DNA from: CALWOS01 sp963595735
GTDB lineage: Bacteria; Bacillota; Clostridia; Oscillospirales; Oscillospiraceae
NCBI GenBank assembly: GCA_963595735.1
Contig: CAVBJJ010000008.1
Location: forward strand, 1-64,000
DNA: 64,000 nucleotides
Direction of reading: 5' to 3'
The notes below the pieces were generated by a model. The model saw only the letters and a list, made by a program, of their open reading frames with translations, searched no databases and was not told where the DNA came from. The position numbers and the translations under genes were made by a program. Below are positions 50,942 to 61,300 of this stretch, piece after piece (within the stretch, counting starts at the first letter, position 1; the number at the start of each line of letters is the position of its first letter).

Positions 50942-53329
50942 TTATCTTCTCGACAGCTTGCCGCTTGTTTCCTCGTCAGAGATCAGCCGCAGCTTTTTCG
51001 CGGCGGTTCTGGCCTTGCTGCGCTGGTTGACCCCCAGCTTTTCCAGAATGTGGCTGACATGGGTCTTGACCGTGGGCAGCTTGACATCCATGATCCGGGC
51101 GATCTCGGCATTGCTCCTGTCCGCACAGATCAGGTGCAGAATTTGCAGCTCCGTTGCCGTCAGCGTCTCGCCGGGGGCAAGGGGCGGCTGCAAGAAGCCG
51201 GGGTAAAAGGCCGCCTGGGCGCGGACATCCGCCAAAAGGCGCTTGTACCAGCGGCTGTTGTCCGGGCGCTCCAGCGCCTCCAGCAGGGGCAGAATCGCCG
51301 TGCCGTACATACTGACGGTGCGGATAAACTGGTATTCCGCCGCGGTGTCCAGCGCCCGGCGCAGCGGCTCCCGCCAGGCCGGTTCTTTTTTCTGGTACAG
51401 GGCAATGGCCGACAGCACCTGCACATGGATGCCGTCAATATGCCGGGCGCAGCTTTCGCAATACAGCGCCAGGGGCGAAAGGGTCATCAGCGCCGTGTCC
51501 GGCTTGCCGTTTGCCAGCTCTACCATGGCCTGGGTCAGGTATTGGTAGCGCTTCATCACATCCAGATGCATGGGATCCCGGGGGGCTTTTGCCCGGTACC
51601 AGGCGTCCGCCGCGTCCAGATCGTCCATGTGCAGCGCCACCCGACAGAGCATGGCGTCCATATTGGGCAAAAAGCGGGTCTGGCCGGATGCGGCAAAGCG
51701 TTCCCGCAGCGCCAAAATCGTCCGGCGGGCGTCCTCCGGCTGGCTGGCCGCCAGTTGACTGCGGGCAAACAGCCCATTGACCGCGAATTCAATATCCGGC
51801 GTGCCCCGCTGGCGGATTTCATGCATCAGCGGCACCAGAGAGAGCATTCTGCCGGAGATATCCTCGCCCTTTTCAAACTTGCTCTCGGCAATGGCGCAGC
51901 CGGGCAAGCCCACGCCGTCCCGTCCCAAAACCGCCTCCACCGGATGGCGGATGGTCTGGTAGAGCAGATCGTCTATCTTGCTCCAGGCGGAAAAGTCCTT
52001 GCCGCCGTTCATAATGCTGGGCAGGCCGCTGGTCACGGAAAAGGGCGGCAGCGCCACCTCCTTATTGGTCAGCAGGCGGAACACGGCGGGAATGGTCTCC
52101 GTTAATCCCTCCACCCCCCGCTGGGGCAGGGAGATATCCAGCCAGGCCAGACGGCTGCGCGCCTGTTTTCCGGCGGCGTCCTGCCTGCCGCAGCGCCGGG
52201 CAAAGGCCTGCAAATGCCCATACCAGCGCTCGGAGCCTTCATAGTCCATCTCCAGAGCACAGAGCATACTCATGCTTTGCATCAGCGAGGGGGAGGCCAG
52301 AATTTCCGCCTCCGGCAGGGCGCGGTAGTATTTCTCCATCTCGCTGTAATGTCCCATGCCCGGGTGCAGCTCCGCGCTGCGCACCAGCAGCTCGGAAACC
52401 TTGGAGTGGTCGCCGCTGCGGGTGTAGCACTCCAGCGCATGAGGGTAATCCTCTTTTAACTCGTAATATAATCCGCCCCGGCCAAACAGCGCCCGGCGCT
52501 TTTCCTCGGTGTACTCCCGCTCCATTTCCCAAAGCAGAAAGGCACGGAACTGCGGCCAGAAGTGAAAGCGCTGCACCCCGTCATAGCGGAGCATGGTGGT
52601 CTTGCGCTGGAGCCAGTCCAGCAGCTCCCCGGCGTGGGGATCGCCGCTGACCACCCGCGCCATTTCCAGATCAAAGGTCTCAAAGGGCGCAAGCTCCAGC
52701 AAAAAGCGCCGCACGGACAGCTCAAAGCGCTGATAGATCGCCGTTTCAAAGTACAGAAACACCTGGCGGAAGGACTGGGTCACGATCTCCGGACTGAAAG
52801 GCCGGCCGCCGGCCATGTTCTGGATCGTGATCGCCACGCCCAGAGGATAGCCGATGGACTCCTTCAGGATCCCGCTCAGCTCGCTTTCCGTGACCGCCAC
52901 CTCGCAGGCGCGGAACAGATTGCGGATATCCTCCCGGTCAAACAGCAGATCGTCCGCCGACAGAACGGTCATCAGCCCCGCGTATTGAAAGGCCATCAGA
53001 TATCCGGGCGGCACGCCCCGGGACAGGAACACAAAGCGCCGCCGGGTATCCGTGCGGATGCGCTCGCACAGCGCCTGCCAGTTTCCCTCCTCCGGCATGC
53101 ACTGGAAATCGTCGATCAGCAGCACATCCCAGCCCCGCTCCGGCAGCGCACAGGAAAAGTCCGCCGTTTCCGCCTCTATCCGGAGTACGCGTCGGCCATC
53201 CAGCAGGGCGTTCGCCACCGCGCTTTTGCCAAAGCCGCAGGGCGCGCTGAGAAACAGCACTCTGCCATGGAGCATGAATTTTTCAAATTGCCTGGCCACC
53301 CAGGGCTTGATAATAATACTTTCCGGCAC
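50942..53329 (-). CDS. MalT-like LuxR-family ATP-dependent transcriptional regulator
   Basis: 795 residues with LAL/STAND layout. The N-terminal NTPase has Walker A LSAPCGFGKSAVAN (about 28-41) and Walker B VLLIDDFQ (about 69-76). A helical TPR-like middle part follows (about 260-700; YELKEDYPHALECYTRSGDHSKV). A C-terminal LuxR helix-turn-helix is at about 725-785 (LTATELQILHLICADRSNAEIARIMDVKLPTVKTHVSHILEKLGV). Such proteins activate transcription after binding a small ligand. The stop lies 25 nt from the start of the giant surface protein on the same strand, so it is probably linked to that gene. Confidence 0.92.
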   Translation of the reverse strand: MPESIIIKPWVARQFEKFMLHGRVLFLSAPCGFGKSAVANALLDGRRVLRIEAETADFSCALPERGWDVLLIDDFQCMPEEGNWQALCERIRTDTRRRFVFLSRGVPPGYLMAFQYAGLMTVLSADDLLFDREDIRNLFRACEVAVTESELSGILKESIGYPLGVAITIQNMAGGRPFSPEIVTQSFRQVFLYFETAIYQRFELSVRRFLLELAPFETFDLEMARVVSGDPHAGELLDWLQRKTTMLRYDGVQRFHFWPQFRAFLLWEMEREYTEEKRRALFGRGGLYYELKEDYPHALECYTRSGDHSKVSELLVRSAELHPGMGHYSEMEKYYRALPEAEILASPSLMQSMSMLCALEMDYEGSERWYGHLQAFARRCGRQDAAGKQARSRLAWLDISLPQRGVEGLTETIPAVFRLLTNKEVALPPFSVTSGLPSIMNGGKDFSAWSKIDDLLYQTIRHPVEAVLGRDGVGLPGCAIAESKFEKGEDISGRMLSLVPLMHEIRQRGTPDIEFAVNGLFARSQLAASQPEDARRTILALRERFAASGQTRFLPNMDAMLCRVALHMDDLDAADAWYRAKAPRDPMHLDVMKRYQYLTQAMVELANGKPDTALMTLSPLALYCESCARHIDGIHVQVLSAIALYQKKEPAWREPLRRALDTAAEYQFIRTVSMYGTAILPLLEALERPDNSRWYKRLLADVRAQAAFYPGFLQPPLAPGETLTATELQILHLICADRSNAEIARIMDVKLPTVKTHVSHILEKLGVNQRSKARTAAKKLRLISDEETSGKLSRR

Positions 53330-53701
53330 GGACTTCCCTCCTTTTCCGCCGCGAAGCCGGCTTTCTCTTTCCGTTTTTTGTCATATGCTTGGAAAACATC
53401 CCGTTTTTCGACATATTTCCCCAGGTTTTTTTATTTCGTCCTCATCTTATAACACTCTTCCGAAAATGTAAATCATACCAAAGTATGAGATGAACGCCTT
53501 TTTGCCCCCGAAAAGGCTCTTCCTGTTGCGTAAAAGACTTCCTTTTTCTGCTCCCCTCTCACAGCGCACACTTGTCTTTTCATCGCGCACAGCTCTCCCT
53601 AAAAAAATTCCGAAAAGCCCGAAAGTTGCGCGATAGTTGCTGGCGCAACCGCAAATTTTTTGCTATATTGGCCTCAACGATCGGGAAAGGAGGCTTTGGG
53701 A
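53330..53701. other. Intergenic region with inverted repeats before the XRE gene
   Basis: No gene is seen in these 370 bases. GTTGCGC (53625-53631)/GCGCAAC (53643-53649) forms a dyad, with GTTGC (53636-53640) nested inside. A TATATT (-10-like, 53664-53669) follows without a good -35. The dyad is a possible operator for the XRE regulator encoded just downstream. GAAAGGAGG (53685-53694) is its ribosome binding site. The left part is the upstream region of the LuxR gene. Confidence 0.45.
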
Positions 53702-54043
53702 ATGGTTATTTCCATTGGGTATTGCATTCTCGCCCTGCTCATTTTGGCGGTTTTGGCGTATCTGGTCTATCTGCTGATCCGGGCGCTGCGAAAATATCTC
53801 CGGGCAGAGCCGGTGCGAAGCGAAAAGAAAGAAACGGCAAAAAACCTGGGCGAGGTGCTCAAGCGTCACCGGGTGGCCTGTCACATGACCCAGGAATTCG
53901 TTGCGGAGCGGCTGGGCGTGAGCCGGCAGGCGGTTTCCAAATGGGAAAGCGGCGCATCGGACCCCAGCACTTCCAACCTGCTGGCGCTGGCCAAGCTGTT
54001 CGGCGTTTCCGCCGAGGAGCTGCTGCAGGAAATTCGGCAATGA
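53702..54043 (+). CDS. Membrane-anchored XRE-family regulator
   Basis: 113 residues from ATG 53702 with AAAGGAGG 9 nt upstream. Residues 1-30 form a membrane span (VISIGYCILALLILAVLAYLVYLLI), and a basic linker follows. The C-terminal helix-turn-helix (about 50-110) reads LGEVLKRHRVACHMTQEFVAERLGVSRQAVSKWESGASDPSTSNLLALAKLFGVSAEELL, a typical Cro/CI domain. The unusual order, membrane segment before DNA-binding domain, tethers it to the membrane. It may repress its own gene through the dyad upstream. Function unknown. Confidence 0.82.
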   Translation: MVISIGYCILALLILAVLAYLVYLLIRALRKYLRAEPVRSEKKETAKNLGEVLKRHRVACHMTQEFVAERLGVSRQAVSKWESGASDPSTSNLLALAKLFGVSAEELLQEIRQ

Positions 54044-54057
54044 TCTCCGCAAGCAAA

Positions 54058-54096
54058 AAGCCCTTCCCCGGTTCGCATCGGGGAAGGGCTTTTTTC
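54058..54096. terminator. Bidirectional terminator between the XRE and HAD genes
   Basis: 12-bp stem AAGCCCTTCCCC/GGGGAAGGGCTT with A-run before and T-run after. Confidence 0.9.
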
Positions 54097-54103
54097 ATGC
54101 CTT

Positions 54104-54916
54104 TTATTGTTCCTTTGCCGCACGGGCGAGGGCGGCGATCTCTCCCACGCCGGAGAGCACCGCGCTGGGACGATAGGCATAGGTCTCCACCGTCGCCCGG
54201 GTGGACACACCGGAGAGCACCAGCACCGTGGACATACCGCTTTCCAGCCCGGAGATGATATCCGTATCCATCCGATCGCCCACCATCACGGCCTCCGCCG
54301 AGTGGCACTGCAGCAGGCGCAGGCCGGTGCGCATCATCAGAGGATTGGGCTTGCCACAGAAATAGGCCTGCTTGCCTGTCGCCATTTCGATAGGCGCCAC
54401 CAGCGCCCGGCAGGCCGGGGCAATACCGTTTTCGATGGGACCAGATACATCGGAGTTCGCCCCGATAAGCTTGGCCCCGCCCATGACCAGATTGGTGGCC
54501 TTGGTCAGGGTGTCCAGCGAATAAGAGCGCCCCTCGCCCACCACCACATAGTCCGGGTTCACATCGTTCATGGTAATGCCCGCGTCATACAGGGCGTTGA
54601 GCAGCCCCGCTTCCCCAATGGCGAACACCGAGCAGCCCGGCGCCTGCTCCCGCAGGAAGGCCGCCGTTGCCAGGGCGCTGGTATAAAAGCGCTCCTGGGG
54701 CACCTCCAGCCCCATCCGCGCCAGCTTCTGGTGCAGCTCCCGGGGGGTATAGCCGCTGTTGTTGGTCAGGAACAGGTATTCCTTTTCCTCCTCCTGGAGC
54801 CATTGGATGAACTCCGGCACGCCGGGCAGAATCCGGTTGCCGTGATAGATCACACCGTCCATATCGCAGATAAAGCCTTTTTTCTCGTTAAAATCCAGCG
54901 TGCGCAGCATCTCCAT
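54104..54916 (-). CDS. HAD-IIA family phosphatase (NagD/AraL-like)
   Basis: 270 residues. HAD motifs: I ICDMDGVIYHG (two catalytic Asp), II FLTNN, III lysine GKPNPLMM, IV VGDRMDTDI. The C2-type cap between motifs II and III marks the HAD-IIA group, which hydrolyses phosphates of sugars, nucleotides or pyridoxal. The substrate cannot be assigned. The start at 54916 lies about 9 nt after GGAGGG. Single gene, convergent with the XRE gene. Confidence 0.9.
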   Translation of the reverse strand: MEMLRTLDFNEKKGFICDMDGVIYHGNRILPGVPEFIQWLQEEEKEYLFLTNNSGYTPRELHQKLARMGLEVPQERFYTSALATAAFLREQAPGCSVFAIGEAGLLNALYDAGITMNDVNPDYVVVGEGRSYSLDTLTKATNLVMGGAKLIGANSDVSGPIENGIAPACRALVAPIEMATGKQAYFCGKPNPLMMRTGLRLLQCHSAEAVMVGDRMDTDIISGLESGMSTVLVLSGVSTRATVETYAYRPSAVLSGVGEIAALARAAKEQ

Positions 54917-55073
54917 GATACAACCGCCCTCCTGTAAAATTCCTTGTTGTGTTTACTATATCATGTCCCGCCGTCCAGTTCCATAGCCCGGGCGCAAATT
55001 TTACAAAACTTTACATTCGCCCGGAGACAGACGAAAAATTCCCCCGCATGGCCGCAGCCATGCAAGGGAGGCA

Positions 55074-55268
55074 AGACTGACAAAAAAACCGGTAGCCGGC
55101 AACGACTTTCGCAGCAGCGGGGGAGTTTGAGGGGGTCAAGACCCACCTCAATGAGATAAACCGCCGCGGAAAGCCATTTTCTGGGCTTTCCCACAGTATT
55201 TTGGCTGTGCCAAAATACTCGGCGGATAAGAGAAGTCAAAAAAGTCTCAGACTTTTTTGACAAGCTGA
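55074..55268. mobile_element. MITE-like element, copy C
   Basis: About 195 bp. The right 115 bp match copy A almost exactly, and the left part (CGCAGCAGCGGGGGAGTTTGA, GTCAAGACCC, AGATAAACCGCCG) matches copy B. Ends are AGACTGACAAAAAA and GACTTTTTTGACAAGCTGA. It is flanked by two related copies of a hairpin (55036-55066 and 55269-55302; AATTCCCCCG, ATGGCCGCAGCCAT shared). This looks like a duplicated target site, with the left copy decayed. No coding potential. Confidence 0.72.
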
Positions 55269-55303
55269 AATTCCCCCGTATGGCCGCAGCCATACGGGGG
55301 AAT
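55269..55303 (-). terminator. Hairpin downstream of the giant surface protein gene
   Basis: Perfect stem ATTCCCCCGTATGGC-CGCA-GCCATACGGGGGAAT lying 28 bp beyond the stop codon of the minus-strand gene. It probably ends that transcript, with the repeat element inserted directly behind it. Confidence 0.6.
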
Positions 55304-55330
55304 CGGTTTTGGGGCTTCTGCCGTTTCTGC

Positions 55331-58300
55331 TTACTTGCGCAGGTTTTTCCACACCTCGTCATTTTTGTTATAACGGAAGTCGTGGGCGTTGGAAGCCTCC
55401 AGGATCGCGTAGTAGGCCCAGTGGGTCTCCGGGGTGTCGGCATAGGTGACCATCTGATCCTTATGCGCCTGGATGTAGTCCTTATCGGCCTCGCGCTCCA
55501 GCACGCGGTTGACCAGGGTCACGGCCTCGGCGCGGCGGATCTTCTGCTCGGGGCCGAAGCTGCCGTCGGTATAGCCCAACACAAAGCCATAGGCGTGCGC
55601 CTCGTTGATGTAGTCATAGGCCCAGTAGTCGCTGTCCACATCCGAGAAGATGGGATCGCCCTGGTACTTCTCCACCACGAAGAAGCGCATCATCATCGCG
55701 GCAAACTCCGCGCGGGTGATGGAGCGCTCCGGCTCAAAGCGGCCGTCGCCCACGCCCTGGATGAGCTTGTACTGCTCCAGATAGGCCACCGCGTCATAGT
55801 ACCAGGCGTCGGCGGATACATCCGTGAAGCTGCTGGTCTTGCCGCCGGGAACCTCCAGTCCGCCGCAGATCAGGCGGGTCAGGATGGTGGCGACCTCTGC
55901 GCGGGAGATCTCCCCGTTAGGCTCGAAGTTGCCCTCCGGCGTGCCCTGGATATAGGCGAAGTGGTCGTCTGTGACCAGCTCCGGCATATCCGGATTGGGC
56001 TTGGGACGGGGCTTCTCATCCGGCACCACGACCGTGCCGCCGCCACCACCGCCGCTGTTGGCGCGGAAGGTGGCCAGGATCACATGATCCTCTGTCACGG
56101 TGTCAAAGGTGTAGGTATAGGTGTCGCCGTTCTTGACCAAGGCAGTGGGCTCCTTTTCGGTGCTCACGGCAACGGCCTTGCCGTCCACCGTAACGCCGCT
56201 GAAGCTATAGCCCTTGTCGGCGCGGATGGTATAGATAACCTTTTCCTGTCCCCAGGTGTAGCCGGTCTTGCCGTCGGGGCTGATGCTGCCGCCGACGCCG
56301 GCGCTTGCGGTGATCTCCGGCGTTTCGGCATAGTCGGGTCTGCCGTTGTTGTCGGCATCCTTTGCCCACAGGGCATACAGCTTGGTGTTTGCCGTGATGA
56401 CAAAGCTGCCGCCGGCGCGATACAGGGTTGTGTAAGCCGCCTGGGCTTCCTTGCTGTCCACGATCTCCGCCGGGGCGGTATCAGGCACCCAGCCCAGGAA
56501 CACGGCGTTCTCCCGCGTGGGAACCCCGGCTAGGATGGTCACGGTGCTGCCCTTGTAGTGGGAGTCCGTATCACTGGGCACCTCGCCGCCGGTGCTGCCG
56601 TTGCCGTCATAGATGACGGTAAACAGGCTGTTCTCTCCGGTGATGGCGAATTCCACCGTCCGGATGCAGCCGGCATAGTTGCCCATACCGGTAACAGTCA
56701 CGGTCGCCGTACCCACGGCCACATTGTCCCGATAGGACAGGACATAGTCCGTGCCCTCCTCCAGCACGGTGTCGCCGTGCTTCACGGTGGGCTTGGGCGT
56801 CAGCGCCGCGCCGGTGTAATCCTGCTGGTCGATCTCTCCGGCGGTAAAGACGGCAGGGCGGATGGTAAAGACCACACTGCCCTTTGCGCCCTCATAGTCG
56901 CCGGTACCGGCCACCCGGATCACATACACGCCGGCCGCCACAAAGGCGCTGTCCGGGGTGAATTCCCCCTTTTCCTCGCCGTTGTAGGAGTAGGTGGCGG
57001 TGTAGGTCACATCTCTGCTGCCGGACTTGACCTGCAGCGCCGGCTTCTGATCCTTGCCGTTGTAGGTCACGGTGTCGTCCGGCTGCACCGTAACGGTCAG
57101 GCTGCTTGCGTTTTCCGTGATGGTAAAGTGCCGCTCCGGCGTACCGGTGTAGTTGCCCTTACCGGTCACAGTCACGGTGGCCCGTCCCTTGCCGGTGTTG
57201 TCGGCATAGGTCAGCTCGTAATCCACACCTTCCACCAGCTGCACCTGGCCGTCCTTAACGGTCACCGCCGGGGTCAGGGCGCTGCCGGTATGGGTCAGGC
57301 TGTCGGGCGTTACCGTGATCCAGCCTTTTTGGATCTCCCGGGGGGTGATCCGATAGCTGTCCGCGGCCAGCTCTCCGCTGTAGTTACCCATGCCGATGAC
57401 CGTGACGGTCACGCCGTCCTCGGTAACATTGACCGTGTCGCCCGCGTAGGCAAGGCGGTAGTCCACGCCCTCAATCAGGGACACTTCCTCCTCGCCGCGC
57501 CGCAGGGTGACGGTCGGCTTCTGCAGCTGTGCCATGCCGTTGTACTCCACATCCGGCAGCTGGCTCATTTCTGCCTCGTCTCCGGCCAGTTCCTTCGCCA
57601 GGATATTAAAGGTCTTGGTGACACTGCCGGTATAGTTGCCCTGGCCGGTGACGGTCACGGTGGCGGCGCCCACCTGGGTGTTCTCGCCATAGCTGACGGT
57701 GTAGTCAGCCTCCGTGACGACCGCCGGGGCGGTATCCTGCACGGTCACCTCCGGCTGCTGGCTGCTGCCGGTATAGGCCGCGTCTGCGGGGGTACTGACC
57801 ATGCTGTCCTCCAGCTGCTTGGGCAGCACCACAAAGTCCAGCTTGGCACTGGTCTGGTAGTTGTCCGCGCGCACCTCCAGCGTGTAGCGGCCGGCGTTGA
57901 CGATCTCCGTCACTTCCTCGCCGTCCGCGTCATAGTAGGTGATCTGGACATTGGCCGGGGCGCCGTCCACGCCGGTGACCTGCACCTGGCCGGGTTGATC
58001 GCCCAGGGTGGGCTTCTGATCCTCGCCGTTGTAGGTAACCTGGTTGCCGCCCTGGATCTCCACGCCCAGCACGCTCTCCGTGATGGTCAGGGTGAAGACG
58101 AAGCTGCCCTTGTAGTTGCCGATACCGGTGACGGTCACCGTGTAGGTTCCCACTGCCTTGGCCTCGGCCACTGCCTCGCCGTCTGCATCCGCAAAGCGCA
58201 GCTCGTAGTCCGTGCCCTTGCTCAGCAGCAGGCTGCCCTGGGCTGCCTGATACAGCAGCGCCGGGGACTGGTCATAGGCCTGTCCCGTGTAGCCCACAAT

Positions 58301-61300
58301 CACGCCGTCCTTCGTCACGCTCTCGAGGATCTTCTCGTCGGAGTCCTCCCCGTCGCCGATGGACTTGGGCGCGATGGTGAACTTGCTGTCTTTCTCCAGC
58401 TCCAGCGTGTAGTTGCCGCTGGTCTCGTGGAGGGTATCGCACACGAAGTCGTACGCGCCCACCGTCTCGCCGGCCTTACGGCTCAGCGCCCCGGTGATGG
58501 CCGGCTTCGCGCCCTTGGCGGGCTGGCCGGTGACTGCATAAGTCAGCTCACCGTCCGCATCGCCGTAGGTCTTTTCCGTATTCTCGGGAACGATGGTCAA
58601 AACCGCAGGCTGGATCTCGTAGGGCTTGAGCGCCGTGCTGGCGTAGTTGCCCTTGCCGATGACCTTCACCATGGCGGTGCCGGCATTGATATTGCCGCTG
58701 TACTCCAGCTCGTAATCCACGCCCTCTGTCAGGATCTCGTCGTTGAGACCCTTGACGGTGACGGCGGCGTTCTTCTCCGTGCCGTCGTAGGTGAACTCGC
58801 CCTCCAAGGTCACATCGCCAAAGGCGATCGCCTGGATGGTATAGCTGGCGGTGCCGGCAAAGCCCTCGTAGTTGCCCAGGCCGGTCACGGTCACCGTGTA
58901 GGTTCCCGCTGCCAGCGGCTTGCCGTTCTCGCCCAGCTTGCCGCTCACGGCGGTGTAGCTGATCTCGTAATCCTTACCCTCCGTCAGGGCGGTCTTCTCG
59001 TCCTTGACGGTGACGGTCGGGGTCTGCTCCGCGCCGTTATACAGGCTCGAAGCAGGCGCAGCCTCCACGGTCAGGTTCTTGCCCTCCGCCGGGCGGATGG
59101 TGAATGTCTCAGTAATGCTCTCGCTGTAGTTGCCCTTACCGGTGATCTGCACCTTGCCGGTGCCGGCGTTGGTGTTGTCGCTGTACTCCAGCTCGTAATC
59201 CGTGCCGGCCTGCAGCAGCAGCGTTCTGCCGTCTGCCGTCTGGTAGCTCACGGTCACCTTGGGCTCCTGCGCCTTGCCGGTGTAGCTTGCCTCGGCAACC
59301 TCCACCCGGATCGTGCCGCTGTCTGCCTGGCTGTTGTCCAAGGCCTTCGGCTGGATCCGGTAGCTGGCGCTTCCCTCTTTACCGGCATAGTTGCCCACGC
59401 CGGTGATCTGGATGGTCACGGTACCGGCATTGACCGTATCGCCCGTATAGCTCAGGCGGTAGTCGGTAATGTTGGTCAGCACCGCGTCGCTTGTCTGATC
59501 CTTGACCTCCACAGTGGGCTGGTACGGCATGCCGTCGTACACCTTATCTGCCACTGTGCCTGCCTGCAGCTCATTGGCGGAGATGGTAAAGCCGATCTCC
59601 TTGCTGCCGGTATAGTTACCCTTACCGGTGATGATCATGGTATAGCTGCCGGAGGCCTTGGGGGCGCTGTCGCGGACATTGCCCTCGGCGTCCTTATAGC
59701 TGACGGTGTAATCCTCGCCCTCTGTCAGGGCGGCTTCCACGCCTGCGGCGGTGACCTTGGTGATCTCCGGCGCCTGCGCCTTGCCGGTGTAACTCAGATT
59801 TGTATCCCCGGTCTCCACCGTATCCAGTGCCGCAGGCTTGACCGTTACGGTCACCTGGACACTGCTGCCGGCATAGTTGCCCTGGCCAGTCACTTCCACC
59901 GTGTAGCTGCCCACATCCGTCACCTCCGTGAGGCTCAGGCTGTAGTCCTTGCCGTAGGTCAGGGTCTCCTCGCCGCTCTTGACCTGGATCAGGGCGGTCA
60001 GGTCATAGGCCGTACCGCGATAGGGCTTCTCCACGGGGCTGTTGGTCTTCAGTCCCGCCGCGGCGGCCTGGATCGTAAAGGACAGCTCCCGGGTGCCGGT
60101 GTAGTTGCCCTGGCCGGTCAGCACCGCCACATAGCTGCCTGCCTGCTTGGGCTCCACAGGCGTGGTTCGCGCTGTGTCGTCCGCTGCGTAGTAGGCAACG
60201 GTGAAGCTGGCGTCTGCCCGCAGCTTCAGGGGCAGGCCGTTGGGGTTCGTGTAGCTGACGCCGGGAACCGGGCAGATGGCCTTTCCGGTGTAGGTCTGGT
60301 CGCCGATCTCCTCCGCGCTCACATCCGCATCCGCAATGTTCTTGGGCAGGATCTGGTAACGGGTCTCCTGGGTGCCGGTGTAGTTGCCCTGACCGGTCAC
60401 GGTCACGGTGACCTCCCCTGCGTTGACGGTATCCGCGCTGTAGCTGAGGCTGTAATCTCTGCCCTCGGTCAGGACGGTCTCGCCGAACTTGACGGTAGAC
60501 TTCTGCTTCTGCTGCTCACCGGTGTAGGTCACATCTGTCAGTCCCTCCACCTGCAGCTCCCCGGCGCTTATATCCTTCGCCAGGATGTTAAAGGTCTTGG
60601 TAACGCTGCCGGTATAGTTGCCCTTACCGGCGATGACCAGACTGGCTTCGCCGGCCTGTACATTATCATAATAAGAAACGCCAAAGTCCGTACCCTTAAC
60701 AAGGGTCATGCCGTTGTAGGTCAGTTCCGGCTCCGGCGTGACCGCCTTGCCGGTGAAGATCTGGTTTGCAATGTCTTTCAGCACAACATCGGCATCGGCG
60801 ATGTTCTTGGGCTGGATGACATAGGTCACGCGGGTCTCGGTGCCGGCATAGTCCCCGGTACCGGTGATGGTGATCTCATAGCTGCCGGCATTGGTAAACT
60901 CCGCTGCCGCGAAGTCCACAGCCGCCGCGCCGTTGTAGGAAGCGGCGGCGGTGTAGCTGCTCTGGGGCAGCGCCGCGCCGGTAAGCACATCCTGCACCGT
61001 CAGGGTGGGCTCCTGCTTTGCGCCGGTGTAGGTCACGGCAGCAGGCTGCTGGGCGGTGAAGCTGGCGCGCTTAAAGGAGACGCTGACCAGCTGGTCGCCC
61101 TGAATGTCGGAAAGCTTCAGCTTGCCGTCCGCAACGGAAGCGGTCTTGTCCTCGCCGTTGACATAGACCGTATCCAGCACATAGCCCCGGCTGGGTGTGA
61201 TGGTAATAACGGCGCTTTCGCCGGCGATGACGCTTGTCTTGTCGCTTGCCGCGCTGCCGCCGGTACCGGCGGTGACAGTAATCGCAAATTCTCCGGCGTT

